Origin: Neoceratodus forsteri
Taxonomy: Eukaryota > Chordata > Ceratodontiformes > Ceratodontidae
Reading direction: 5' to 3'
Length of the DNA stretch: 64,000 nt
NCBI GenBank assembly: GCA_016271365.2
Contig: CM028131.1
Location: 167,962,501 to 168,026,500 of the forward strand
The translations under genes were made by a program, and so were the position numbers. The notes below the pieces were generated by a model. That model was not told the origin of the DNA. It searched no databases and was given only the letters and a program-made list of their open reading frames with translations. This document shows positions 1 to 10,289 of the stretch, in pieces. The first letter of the stretch is position 1; each line of letters opens with the position of its first letter.

Positions 1-200
1 TTAACTGGTAGCCAGTGCAGATGCTGCAGCACCAGTGAAACATAAATCCACATATGATGATCTCGAGCTCAATCAGGCTGCACCATTCAGCACTAGTTGC
101 AGATGGCCCACCAATCTCCCTGATAGCCCCAAGTATAGACCATTACAGTAGTTGAGTCTCAAAGTCACAAGTGTGTTTGTCAGGGTTGCCAGATATTCTT
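1..200 (-). mobile_element. L2 LINE fragment, end of RT region
   Basis: On the minus strand this stretch encodes a decayed version of the L2 segment that lies just after the reverse transcriptase; the first bases read LHWLPV. The intact counterpart is at 3650-3790 (minus), where the same LHWLP motif follows RLLTGT. It has several stops and is cut by the window edge. It may be the downstream half of the L2 remnant at 1395-1665, which has the same orientation and supplies earlier RT motifs; that pairing is inference. Confidence 0.6.
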
Positions 201-329
201 GCATCACATATGGTTTAATATGGGAAATATTGCAAAGTTGCTGTGGACTACAGCCAATACTTTATATTCAAGTGTCAGTGTAGAGTTCACAGTGGGTCAA
301 ATATGTTTTATCCCATCCCCAGGAACCTT

Positions 330-430
330 TGTTTTTTTTTTGTCTTTTTTTTTTACAATTTTTGGCCAGGAAAGCACACTAAGCTGAGGTTTGTTTCCAG
401 ATGCATCCTGGGAGCAGATTGTGTCATTTA
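330..430 (-). mobile_element. SINE/Tx1-type 3' tail, antisense
   Basis: A T-rich run is followed by ggccaggaaagcacactaag and, 12 bases on, by tttccagatgcatcctgg. Both blocks recur at 14111-14190, and the first recurs near 13013, 13997 and 39470. Read on the minus strand this is the tail of the tRNA-derived SINE present in full at 13010-13363. Only the tail is recognisable here. Confidence 0.45.
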
Positions 431-489
431 ATGATTGACACATTATGGCATCCTGTCGGGCTGCTAACTCATGAGGATCTGGTTTCACC

Positions 490-770
490 AGTAGCAATAC
501 TGGAGGAAGGACGATTCAGAGGAAACGTGAGGAAGAATTTCTTCACAGAACAGGTGGTGGACAAGTGGAACACCCTGCCAGAGGAAGTGGTGGGGGGCTG
601 AAACAATCATGGGATTTAAGAATGATTGGGATAGACATAAAGGAATTCTGGAGGTCAGGGGTAAGGGGCAACAGACTTCTAAGAAAACATAAACTGAACT
701 TACAAGATCAAATGGGCAGACTGGGGGAGGGCCAAAGGCCCTTATCTGCCGACACTTTCTATGTATTAAG
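490..770 (+). mobile_element. CR1 LINE 3' end (5'-truncated)
   Basis: The plus strand encodes the C terminus of CR1 ORF2: a RGNVRKNFFTE segment, then VVDKWNTLPEEVVGG (the KWNTLPEEV signature), followed by the 3' UTR with the gggcagactgggg and cccttatctgccgac blocks. The minus-strand copy ending at 21990 shows the same blocks in the same order. The protein frame shifts within the copy near 600. It is a dead 5'-truncated insertion. Confidence 0.8.
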
Positions 771-1247
771 GCTCAGCAAATAACAGGCAATTTAGTCCAC
801 AATCACCTACAGACAATGTTTTAGCACCAAGGCCACCCTGCTTGTTAGGTGTACAGGACAGGTACAACAGAGTGTTATTTACCCAGCATGGAAAATTGAT
901 GCTGTGTTACTTGATGACCCACTCCAGTGGCAGCACATGCACTACAAATAACACGAAGGAAATAACTAACTCCTCAGGAACACCACAGCTAACTGCAGCT
1001 GGCTACAATAAAAAAAAAACTCATCACAACCCACTGCAATCTGCAGATAACAACTCAAAGCATGCCAATGCTGTCCTGTGGAGTCTTCATATTCTTTTTA
1101 CAATGGTGTGTGAAAATCCTGTAACCTCATTGGTTAAAACATGACCATGGGTAAATCCTGCATAACCCACGGCTGAGGAATGGCATTTATAAAAAACATA
1201 ATTAAACACATTTTAAATTTATTTTACACATCAACCATTGTATAATC
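771..1247. other. Unassigned AT-rich sequence
   Basis: No coding family was recognised. It contains an A-run near 1010 and, at about 1150-1172, a block gggtaaatcctgcataaccc that recurs at 1347-1369 and in inverted form at 1269-1292. The reading frame at 842-1144 has no familiar motif and is probably chance. Confidence 0.5.
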
Positions 1248-1389
1248 GCAACATGGCATTATAGGGTGTGAGTTATCGGGTGATTTATCCACTTCTTGTG
1301 TGGTTAAGGCATTTGACTGCACCTCATGACACACCACAAAAGGCATGGGTAAATCCTCAATAACCCACATCCTGTTGTGCCATATTGCT
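1248..1389. repeat. Imperfect inverted repeat with a third direct copy upstream
   Basis: The left arm (about 1248-1292) and right arm (about 1347-1389) are reverse complements over roughly 43 bases with some mismatches. They share a GGRTAAATC block, an ATAACYCAC block and GCCAT. Centre is near 1318. A third related block at 1150-1172 lies in the same direction as the right arm. This is compatible with a small fold-back transposon remnant; no target duplication was identified. Confidence 0.5.
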
Positions 1390-1394
1390 TAATT

Positions 1395-1665
1395 AAGGCA
1401 CTCCATCAAAACCCCATGATTCATTCTGACAAGCACTAAGAGGAGATCAAGAAGAAGAACAACAGATTCCTTTCTGTGTTCCTTGTCAGGAGCAGATCAT
1501 AAAACACCTTGACGACCTCTGTCTCTGCATTATGATGAGGTCAGAAACTTGACTGGAATGGCTCATACAGAAGATGCCATACTTCTTGATGTGAGCTTCA
1601 AGCTGCATCACCACTGCCTTCTCAGTATCCTTCCCCAGAAAGGGAAGTTTTAAGACAAGTCTGCA
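1395..1665 (-). mobile_element. L2 LINE fragment, RT palm region
   Basis: The minus strand reads LPFLGKDTEKAVVMQLEAHI, which lines up with LPFVGKVIEKVVALQLYDHL of the long L2 frame at 4033-5187. It continues in broken frame to a remnant of the following RT block. The nucleotide match to 4470-4720 is clear by eye (both contain agatcaagaag and ccttctcag/ccttctcaa blocks). Stops and indels are frequent, so this is an old copy. Confidence 0.65.
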
Positions 1666-1689
1666 GTCACAAACACATTAGGAATCAAA

Positions 1690-3250
1690 ACAAAACAAGA
1701 ATTTATCAATGCCGAATGTTCTCTTGTTGGCATTGGCATTAATAGTGCAGAAGTTAGAGAGATACATAATAGGATTAGCAGTGAAGTATTGAACTGGTGA
1801 CAATCCCACCTCCACCCTGCAGAGACTGACAGGCACTGGGATGTGCCTTTGGGTCATTGGCCATAATGCTCACACCATTTCACCTCACCCTACCCTACAG
1901 ACACTAATGCGTGTCACAGTGTGCCTTAGAGTCTACGGTCTTTATGCTCACCGCATGCCATAAGGAAATACTCTGAGAAGGGTGCACTATAGGAAAACAG
2001 GGTGAACTTTGGGGCTGAAGAGTCCAAGGCACACCTTGATGCCTGTCAGTGGGTGCAGGCTGGGGATGGAATGGCATGAGCATTACAGCTGAAAATCCCA
2101 AATGACACCCTTGACGCCTGTCAGTCTCTACATGGTGGGGCGTTACAGTTGGAAACCCTAATGCCCCATGCTTTTGTTGGTTATTTTCACTCCAAATTTT
2201 TAACATGGGCTTTTTGTGACCCCACCTCATGAACAGTGGCATTATCAGTTCAATAGCCGAAAGGAGATTTTGCACAGCTACTGTGCCATTTGGCGCCACT
2301 GATACAAAAACACATTTTGGGCAGGATGTTAAAAATGACAGTTGTAATAATAATAATAATACTTTATTTTTTGTGTGCCTTTCAGGCATCAAGGTGCAAT
2401 ACAATAAGATAATAAAATACAATAAAGTCAACATCATAAAACTAAAACAGAGTCAGATCAGTAAACAATACAGCCATAGGCTTTTTCCCAAAGGAAAGAT
2501 TTCAAAGCATGTTTAAAACTCCCCACAGTCATGCACTCCCTAATCCGATGGGGTAGAGAATTCCAAAGGGAAGGGGCTGCAAACATAAAGGCACGAGCCC
2601 CAGCAGATTTTAAGGTCACCCTTGGAATCTCTAGCAACCCCTCATCGGCTGAGCAGAGCGATCTCACAGGGTGGTAATGGATCAGGAGTTCTTTCAGGTA
2701 ATCAGTTCTGTTGTGCAGAACTGTACTGTTCATGAAGAGGTGTTAAAAAATGGTAATGTTGAAAATCTTGAGTGAAAATGTGGAAAAGTGGAGAAGTCAT
2801 AAATGCGTGTATAAACGGGGCAACAGACACTGGTAACACAATTATTTTGAGGATTTTTTTAACTAAATTTTCAACATAGGCATTTTGGGACCCCCGCTGA
2901 TGAACATGACAGCTGCACCATTCATAAGGAGGTATAAAGAAATGGCAATGTTGAAAATCTGGAGTGAAAATATTGAAAAAATCTCAAAGTTACTAGCGTA
3001 TGTGGAAACTGCACAACACACGCTCATAACATAAATAATTTTGGGGAAATTTTTCACCAGATTTTCTACATAGGCATTTTTCTTAATCTGTCCCAAACGT
3101 TGATTTCCCACAGCGATGGTACCATTGTGTGCCAGATGTACAAAAATACATTTTGGACAGGATATGAAAAAATGACAGCTGTACTGTTCATAAGGAGGTG
3201 TAAAAATGGTAATGTTGAAAATCTGGAGTTAAAAAATATTAAAAAGTCTC
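1690..3250. repeat. TR295 repeat, copy 1, left part
   Basis: This starts with a ~480-bp leader (caatgcc..., then gcagtgaagtattgaact, then agagtccaaggcacacctt) that is repeated at 35408-35900. It then enters ~295-bp units marked by caggatgt, gacagctgtact, gttcataaggaggtg, aatgttgaaaatct, a cat-ggaaactgc block and ttttcaacataggcatttt. Units here are shortened (tgtact-type landmarks at 2722, 2913, 3180). It is interrupted by an L2 3' end at 2345-2717 and by a long L2 at 3251-8086, and resumes at 8087. No protein is apparent. The family is not one I can name. Confidence 0.7.
2345..2717 (-). mobile_element. L2 LINE 3' end inserted in TR295
   Basis: The minus strand encodes DEGLLEIPRVTLKSAGARAF followed by a LWNSLPHRIREC motif, matching the C terminus of the L2 at 3370-3888. 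An (ATT)n tail lies at 2346-2360. The flanks rejoin the TR295 consensus: gacagttgta on the left and gaactgtactgttc on the right. A short duplication of about 6-7 bases around A-A/G-T-T/C-T-G-T-A is likely. It is 5'-truncated. Confidence 0.75.
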
Positions 3251-3369
3251 AATGAATGAATGAATGAATGAATGCTTTATTTCTAAAAAGCGCCTTTCCA
3301 AAACCAAGGCGCTTTTACAACAAATCAATACATAAATCTTAAATTCCTAAAAACAATCCATAAATATAT

Positions 3370-3888
3370 TTAAAAATCCGGATATTCAAGGTTAAACAGA
3401 TATGTCTTCAAAGCTGATTTAAAGCTTTGGACAGTCAGGCATTCTTTCACCTGATGAGGTAGAGAATTCCACAGGGTTGGAGCCATGAAACTAAATGATC
3501 TTGCCCCTGATGTCTTTAAGTGAACCCTAGGAATCTCTAGCAATCCCTCATCGGTGAATTGGAGCCAACAGGAAGAACAGTAAGAGCAAAGAAGATCTTT
3601 CAGGTAACTAGGTCCCTGATTGTGTAGGGCCTTATAGGTCAGCAGACCGACCATGAAGGTGATTCGCCATTGAATTGGCAGCCAGTGCAGTCCACGGAGG
3701 ACAGGCGTTATATGACTGGCCCTTGGCGTACCAGTCAAAAGCCTGGCCACTGCATTCTGCACCAGCTGCAAATGGCGAATATCCACCGGTGTCTCTATAG
3801 GTGAAGTAGGCGCTAATAGTCCGCTGCCGGGAGGTAACGAAGGCATGGACCAATGTTGGAAGGTCATCAACGGAATCAGATGCTTCAC
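3370..3888 (-). pseudogene. L2 ORF2 C-terminal region
   Basis: A 172-residue minus-strand frame carries the conserved L2 tail: HLQLVQNAVARLLTGTPR, HITPVLRGLHWLP, LTYKALHNQGPSYLKDLL, DEGLLEIPR, and a LWNSLPHQVKECLTV block with FKSALKTYLF at the end. It is the continuation of the RT frame at 4033-5187, separated from it by a frameshifted ~145-bp gap. This domain follows the thumb in L2/CR1-type elements and its exact role is not settled. Confidence 0.85.
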
Positions 3889-4032
3889 TCGGCTATATTC
3901 CTCAGATGGTAAAATGAGGTTTTGACAACAGCTAACACCTGATGTTTGAGGGTCAGACAGTCATCAAATATAATGCCCAAGTTCTGCACCTGGTCTGAGG
4001 TCGTCAGCTGGGTCCCCCCCATGCCAAAGACC

Positions 4033-5187
4033 TCAGGGTGACCCAGTCAACGAACCTACCCCTCGATGGCCTGGGTCCACCAACAACACCTCAGTTTTTT
4101 CAGGGTTTAACCGCAAATAGCTCACAGTCATCCAGTCCTGAATTTCGGTAAGACAGTTATTAAAGACCGAGACAGCATCACCCTGGCCAGGCACAAAGGA
4201 CATGTACAGCTGAGTATCATCTGCATAGCAGTAAAAACTGAAGCCGTACCACCTAATGATCACTCCCAATGGCAGCATATATACCGCAAATAACATGGGT
4301 GCTAAGATAGAGCCCTGCGGCACCCCAGACAATAGGGGGAGTGGTGTCGAGGAACAAATCCCAGACACCACCCTCTGAGTCCTACCCTCGAGGAATGATC
4401 GAAACCAACTGAGGACTAAACCAGATAGCCCACAGATAACCCGCAGGTGCTCCAAAAGAACCCCATGATTAATGGTATCAAATGCTGCAGAGAGATCAAG
4501 AAGGACCAAGATGGAATGAGTCTTTCGATCTCTCACTATTAGGAGGTCATTTAGTACTCTAACAAGGGCTGTCTCGGTACTATGTCTTTTCCTAAATCCT
4601 GACTGGAGAGAATCACAGACATTATGGCTGGTCAAATGATCATACAACTGCAACGCAACCACCTTCTCAATAACCTTGCCTACAAAAGGTAGGTTAGAGA
4701 CAGGCCTGTAGTTGGCCAGACATTCCGGGTCTAAGGAGGTTTTTTTTAGAAGGGGCCTAATCACGGTTTCCTTCAAGAGGTTAGGAAAGATCCCCTTCTC
4801 CAATGACAACCAGATTATCTCAGCAAGGATTGGGCCGATGTTGTCCACACATCCTACTAAGAGGCAGGTGGGGCCCGGATCCAAACTACAGTTGGTCGGT
4901 CGCAGTGATTGGACGATCATCACTATGTCACTGATTGTGGGTCGGTCAAAATCAGACCACACAAACTGGGTGTCTGACATCTCCTGCCAACCACTACAAC
5001 TCCCATTTGAGAGAGTTAAAAGGAGATCAGACCTGATTGTGGCAACCTTATGTGCAAAGAATCGAGCAAACTCCTCACAGCGTTCCTGTGAAAATGCTCT
5101 CTCGGGCTGAAGACAGAGTAGATTGCACAGTCTGTCCACAGTCCGAAAGAGCTGGGCTGGTCGATTCTGTGCAGCAGCAATTTCCAT
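4033..5187 (-). pseudogene. L2 reverse transcriptase
   Basis: A 384-residue frame covers most of the RT domain. Visible motifs in order: VIRPLLKKTSLD, ANYRPVSNLPFVGKVIEKVV, LQSGFRKRHSTETAL, the first catalytic aspartate in LVLLDLSAAFDTINH, GVPQGSILAPMLFAVY, and the catalytic CYADDTQLYMS box, then LRLNPEKTEVLLV. All RT catalytic aspartates are present. The AAFDTINH and YADDTQLY wording is typical of the L2 clade rather than CR1 or Tx1. It acts by copying the element's RNA onto nicked chromosomal DNA. The frame is joined to the endonuclease part at 5016-6177 only after frameshifts. Confidence 0.9.
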
Positions 5188-6177
5188 GGACAGGAATTCT
5201 GCCTACAGGTAATTGCTGATTGATAGACATGATAGTGGTCCATCAAATTAAGCCTGTCACACTCCAGACCCGATTTCCGCCAACATCTCTCAAGCCTTCT
5301 TCCCACTCTCCTGAACTCCCTCAAGGTCTCATCGAACCAAAGAGACTTTGGGCGAAGGATGAGGGGTCGAACATGTTCAGAAGCAATGGAATCTAGGGCC
5401 CCTACTATGGCCTTATTATAGGCAAGAACCAGGTCCCCAGGATCCATGCATTCACTAGGCAAACTCGATAGATCCTGCACCGCCATCAGGTCTTCTGGGG
5501 TAACACACCTCAAAGGGTGGTACCGGACCATCTCTGTAGAAACCGACCTACCGGGGGGGGGGGTCAGGAAACTGAACCCGATGGTGTGATGGTCAGACCA
5601 TCCAACTGGCTCCACCATCAAATTGGATATCTCCATCCCCAGGAGGAATACAAAATCCAATGAATGACCATCTATATAGGTAGAGGATGAAATAACCTGT
5701 GTAAAGCCCAGCTAATTCATTAGCTGGAGGAAGTTAGAACCAAACTGCGAGAGTTCATCATCGACCCAGGCATTGAAATCCCCCAGGATCAGCCATCTGG
5801 AGGATCCCAATGTCATGTTGATGATGAAGTCTGTGACTTCCCGCAGGAAAACATTCCCATTTCCTGGTGGATGGTTAATGAGAAGAATCCTGTACCCCAC
5901 ACCCTCACCCAGGATACATTCAAAAGATTTGTTAGTTCCCACTACTATCTCCATCAGACTCAGTTCCATTCTAAAACAGATTGCCACCCCCCCCACCTCT
6001 ATGATCCAATCTCAGACGGTGTATCACCGAGTACCCGACTGGTATAGCTGAAGCCAGAACAGGGCCAGCATTTTCATCCAGCCAGGTCTCGGTGATGCAC
6101 ACCAGGTCCGATGATCCGACAAGATCAGCTATTATAGCAATCTTGTTTTTAATGGACCTGGCATTACATAACACCAT
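5016..6177 (-). pseudogene. L2 AP-like endonuclease and linker
   Basis: Three minus-strand frames together give the N-terminal half of ORF2. Frame 5971-6177 has LCNARSIKNKIAIIADLV and ITETWLDE (a metal-binding glutamate); frame 5712-5996 has GGVAICFR and WLILGDFNAWVDD (catalytic DFN); frame 5016-5660 has VGWSDHHTIGFSF (catalytic SDHH). The shifts fall at homopolymer runs (C run at about 5987-5996, G run at about 5553-5563 on the plus strand), so some could be assembly errors. Confidence 0.85.
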
Positions 6178-6652
6178 CCGAGTTGGATGATTTGCCAGTG
6201 AAGACTGAGTTACCTGCCTGCTAAAAGCAGAGCCCTTGGGTACGGGAATCAGGCAAGGTAAACCTCTTTCCTGAACCTATTTCACCCCAGGGCATTTTCT
6301 TGTCCTCATTGTCCCAATCTGTCTGCTCTTTTCCATTCCTCCTCCAGGTCGGGCCCCCACCTTCCTCCTCCTCACAATCCCTCAAGCCCTACAACATCTA
6401 TATACCTCTGGGGACAATGGGGGCAATTAAAAGGGCGGAGGTCCCTAAGCTGGGAGGGGGAATAATGCCTGACCATCTGAATAACTCCTCAACACATCTT
6501 CACACAAAAATATACACACTAAAACCCCCAAAAATAAAAATAAAAATAGAATTAATAAAAACAAACAGTTCTCTCCAAAACAGTTTTTAAATCTTGGGTG
6601 CTCTCATCTCTCCAGATAGTTATCACCAAATAGTTGTTATTTCAACCACCAA

Positions 6653-7010
6653 TGCACTCTCACTGCCTTCAGGTTATAATTATAATCAAAATAAAGTTAA
6701 GCAAAGAATTAAAACGAAAAATAATGTCTCTTCTTTAATGTCGATAAACAGTTAATCAGCCCCCAAACCCTTTCACTGTGATGGAGACTGAAACAGTACG
6801 GCACTCTCACTGCCTTCACAGAGCTTGTAGTCAGACAAATATTAAGCAAAAGTGATTTGTAAAGGAGATATCACTTCTCAGTGTCCATGAACAGCTAATC
6901 AGCCCCCAAACCCTCTCACTGTGAGGGAGACTGAAACAGCATGGCACTCTCACTGCCATCACAGAATTTGTAGTCAGACAAAATTAGGCAGAGAAATTTG
7001 TAGGAAAAAT
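6653..7010 (-). repeat. Tandem ~145-bp monomers in the L2 5' UTR
   Basis: The block gcactctcactgcc occurs at about 6655, 6801 and 6944. Each is followed by a cagacaaa/aattag segment and then cagcccccaaaccctytcac and ggagactgaaacag. That gives two full units plus a partial one of 143-147 bp. They lie upstream of the endonuclease frame, in the element's 5' UTR. By analogy with the promoter monomers of mouse L1 they may have promoter activity; that is inference. Confidence 0.7.
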
Positions 7011-8086
7011 GTCACTTCCACAGTGATTTGGTTAATACAGGAGCGGGCCCCAAACAAATCCAAGAGGGAAACTAACACTGCCAAAGCTAACAGCCACTAC
7101 TATGGGTTTCTGCCGAGACCAACTCACCAGTCGGCCCCCCGAAGAAACCCAGAGCGCGAACAGCCCTACCACCTGTTATCCGGCTAGCAAGGCCCTGTCC
7201 CCGTGTAGCTATTGACTTCAGCAGGCAGGCCCCTCGCAGGATCAGGATCACCAATTCAGCAGCAATAGTAAGTTGTTTTAGAACTCCTACTCCTACCAGT
7301 AGGTTTGTGTTGGGGTTGAAAACTTCACCCAATAACTTAGTTCCAAAGGATTATTGAATTAATCAGCAACAGAGATCAAAAATCCACAAACAATAATCCG
7401 ATCAACTTCCAAGTTAAATTCCCCAATAGTTCATCACATCTTTAGAGTGCTTTCAGATGTTCAAAACCTCCAACAATCAATAGGAATCCAAAGTAATCCT
7501 CAGGGCATGTTAACCTGGCCTAGCCAGATCGCCACTATCACCTCCTTGGATCCTTCTCAGCACTCAGCTCGAAGCAAAAGGACAAATAGACCCTCAGTTC
7601 GATCGCTCCAGGTCACCACCACTGGCCCAATCCAAAAAGCTAGATATCACCACAGATGTATACAGGTCTATAAAGTCCACCAACTGGTATCACTCTGGCA
7701 ACCTGCTTCCCTCCGGTCTCTGTCCGGACACGGTCTCTCCTAAAAGTTCCAAGTCAGCCAAAAGGGCCTTCCTGATCCAGAAACAGTCCGAGAAAAGTCC
7801 TGCATCCAAATGGCAAGCAGCAGGACAGGACGCCATGACTAAGGAAGCAAACAACGCGGTATTGCTGACCAGCTCCGGCAGACACACATGGAAATCCACC
7901 CCGCAGCTGGTCAGCAGCACTCCCAGCCGCAGCGCACGGAATCTCAGTCGGCCTTCAAAAACACACAAGGAGAGCTCCAGGTAGAGAGACAATCTCAAAT
8001 TGAATATCCTCCAAGCTATCCTCCAACAAACAGCATGTACAGTACTCCCAGTAGGATTCCAGACAGGGAAGCCAGTCAGAATAAAT
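7011..8086 (-). other. Distal 5' region of the L2 at 3251-8086
   Basis: About 1.1 kb of moderately GC-rich sequence lies between the monomers and the point where TR295 resumes. No conserved protein motif was seen in either strand; the frames present lack family signatures. It is assigned to the L2 because TR295 is continuous on either side of 3251-8086. A second, unrelated insertion inside it cannot be excluded. Confidence 0.5.
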
Positions 8087-8930
8087 CAAAGTTATGAGAG
8101 GCATGGAAACGGCACAATGCATGCTCGTAACAGTCGTTTTTAGGAATTTTTTCACCAAATGTTCAACATAAGCATTTTGAGACCTCTGCTCATGATCAGT
8201 GATACTGTCATTTTCTCAATTTGTCCCAAACATTGATTTCCCACAGTGAACGTGGCATTGTGCACCAGATGTGTGAAAACACATTCTGGGCAGGATGTGC
8301 AAAATGACAGCTATACCATTCATAAGGAGGTGTAAAAAATGGCAATGTTGAAAATCTGGTCTGAAAATATTAAAAATTCTCAAAGTTACGAGTGTGCATG
8401 GAAACTGCACAATGCACACTCATAACACAGTCATTTTTTGGAATTTGTTCACCAAATTTGCAACAAAGAATTTTGGGTACCCACCTCATGAACAGTGGCA
8501 CTGTCGTTTCATTAATCAGTCCCGAAAGGTGATTCCATGCAGTGACTGTGAAATCACCTTTCCGGACTGAATAACAAAATGACAGTAACTGAGTTTGTTA
8601 GTTGGAGTCCCAAGAACCCCATGTCGAAAACATGGAGCCAAAAGTCACAAAAATGGCTGAGATATCCACCTAAGTTGACCCCACCATTTATGCCATTATA
8701 CAGTTTACCAGAATTTCGTCAGTTCTCGGTCAGCTTTAAGAGTGCAGACTTGTTCCTGCTTCACCAAAGGTCATCTTGCCAGGCTCTGGAGGTAAGTATG
8801 AGGTGAGGCGGTGTGTGGGAAGATGGGCTGAAAAGAGGGTGGGTGCAGCTTGGGGACGGGTCACCAGAGACATTGAGGGACCATTTTTTACAGTCTAAAA
8901 AACAAAACAAACAACAGCGCGGGTGTTTTT
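8087..8930. repeat. TR295 repeat, copy 1, right part with 3' block
   Basis: The unit interrupted at 3250 resumes here and is followed by one further unit (landmarks ttcaacataagcattt near 8160 and its partner near 8452). The 3' block from about 8510 contains a hairpin (8517-8534 with 8552-8569, one mismatch in 18), then aataacaaaatgacagt, then caaaaatggctgagatat, and ends with a ggaggtaagtatgaggtgag segment at 8789-8808. The same block closes both copies at 35-39 kb. Function unknown. Confidence 0.7.
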
Positions 8931-9774
8931 TTTTCCTTACAAGTGTATGAAACAATGTTGGGTACACTGGGGAGGGCTCCCCAACTGCCCCAAGACTTTG
9001 GGGGCATGATGTTTGCCACACTGGGGTGGGCTTCTAGTGTGGTTCACAATGGAGGTGGGCAGGGGCACAAAAATGCAGACAAGGTCGACTTCTGAATACA
9101 GGGAGGCACATTGGGGTGGGCTCCCAGTGTGCCACACAATCTTGGGGGTTTACACATGCCAGCTTGCTACTGCTTGGAAGAGGCAGACGATGAATCCGCT
9201 GCCACGTTTATTTTCATGTTACACCACGCAAGGCACATAGTGGAGGCATGTCATCGGTGCCACTGCATAACAAGCTTGGCTCTGATTGCAGTAGCGAAAT
9301 TGTTTCAAGTCGGTGGCATTGAAAAACACTTGTGTCACTGCTAGCATGCTCGCTAATTGTCAAATGAGGGGCGCATATTCTAAAGTGTGCCCTACATTTG
9401 CCAAAACTGACAAACCTCTGCATCTCTCCTACTGCCACAATATGTTGCTTGCATGTGCACAAGACAACATACATTTTTTTTTCTTTAGAAATGGTCTACT
9501 GAGTCTTTTTTAGAAAACCTCTAGAAAACAACCAGTGAAAGGGAACCACACATAACGCTGGCAAGCAAAGGATCCATGACATCATGGCAGGATGCCAATA
9601 GCTGTGTCATCCTAGGGTCCCAGTCTCAGAAGGTGGGATGCAAACCCATGATCACTGCAAACATTCCTCTGATGAAATTAGTTAAATATCACTCACAGCC
9701 CCTAGAATGTTTCAGTACCTTTCCTTTAAGCCACTGCTGGCTCCTGTAGAGATTCCATTGCTAACTGATGACAT
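8931..9774. other. Unassigned sequence after TR295 copy 1
   Basis: Short local repeats occur (cactggggtgggct-like blocks near 9017 and 9112). A ttgcttgcatgtgcacaa segment near 9454-9471 resembles the reverse complement of a segment at 39830-39848, next to the right edge of the composite insertion in Tx1. No coding family was recognised. Confidence 0.4.
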
Positions 9775-9965
9775 TCCATCCATTCCGTCCAGGAAGAATT
9801 GACTAAACTAGCGACATATATCTAGGGACAAGTCAACACTACACCAGACTGCATGCAGGACAGCCATATTAGCCTGTCCACAGTGTGGAAGAACTGCACT
9901 GGTCTGTCGTCATCTAAACATTAGCCCATGACATGAATTCAGCCTTTTTCAGGGTTATTGCCCCC
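9775..9965 (-). mobile_element. L2 LINE fragment, endonuclease-RT linker
   Basis: The minus strand encodes DRPVQFFHTVDRL, matching NRPAQLFRTVDRL near the start of the L2 RT frame at 4033-5187 (minus). Similarity fades quickly on both sides. It is an old, short remnant. Confidence 0.55.
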
Positions 9966-10289
9966 CTTATCGTGTGTATTATGTGGCCTTAGAGCCGCTG
10001 TGTCATCTGCAGAGCTCATCTTCTTCTAGCAATGCTCTAACCTCCGTCCTGTTGCCATTAACATGGCAAGAGGAGGGGCTTTAGGATAGACAAAGAGGAG
10101 AAGAGAACGAGAGTCTGTGGTAAAACTGTACATTTAATGAAAGATCAGTAACAACAATGAATTGTGCAGCACAGCATGTATTCTGCAGCTGGAAGCAAGT
10201 TTTTCAGAAATTCCCACAGATGTGGAACTGCAGATTTTAAGGGACCTTGCATATATTACACAGCTGTATTTGTCTTTTGCTCCTGTTGG

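Larger units (their letters stand above)
3251..8086 (-). mobile_element. Near full-length L2 LINE (minus strand)
   Basis: This runs from an (ATGA)n tail at 3251-3274 through the L2 RT and endonuclease to a ~1.9-kb 5' region ending near 8086. It interrupts one TR295 unit: the left flank ends aaaaagtctcaa and the right flank resumes tcaaagttatgag, which together restore the consensus unit and leave a duplication of about 4 bases. The 5' region contains tandem ~145-bp monomers (6653-7010). The ORF has several frameshifts, two of them at long C runs near 5555 and 5987, so the copy is dead but fairly young. Confidence 0.8.

Noticed and set aside
9214..9474. Minus-strand frame with several cysteines, possible relation to a frame at 39599-39886
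   Set aside because: Only a short ttgcttgca..catgtgca-type block is shared; the proteins do not align.
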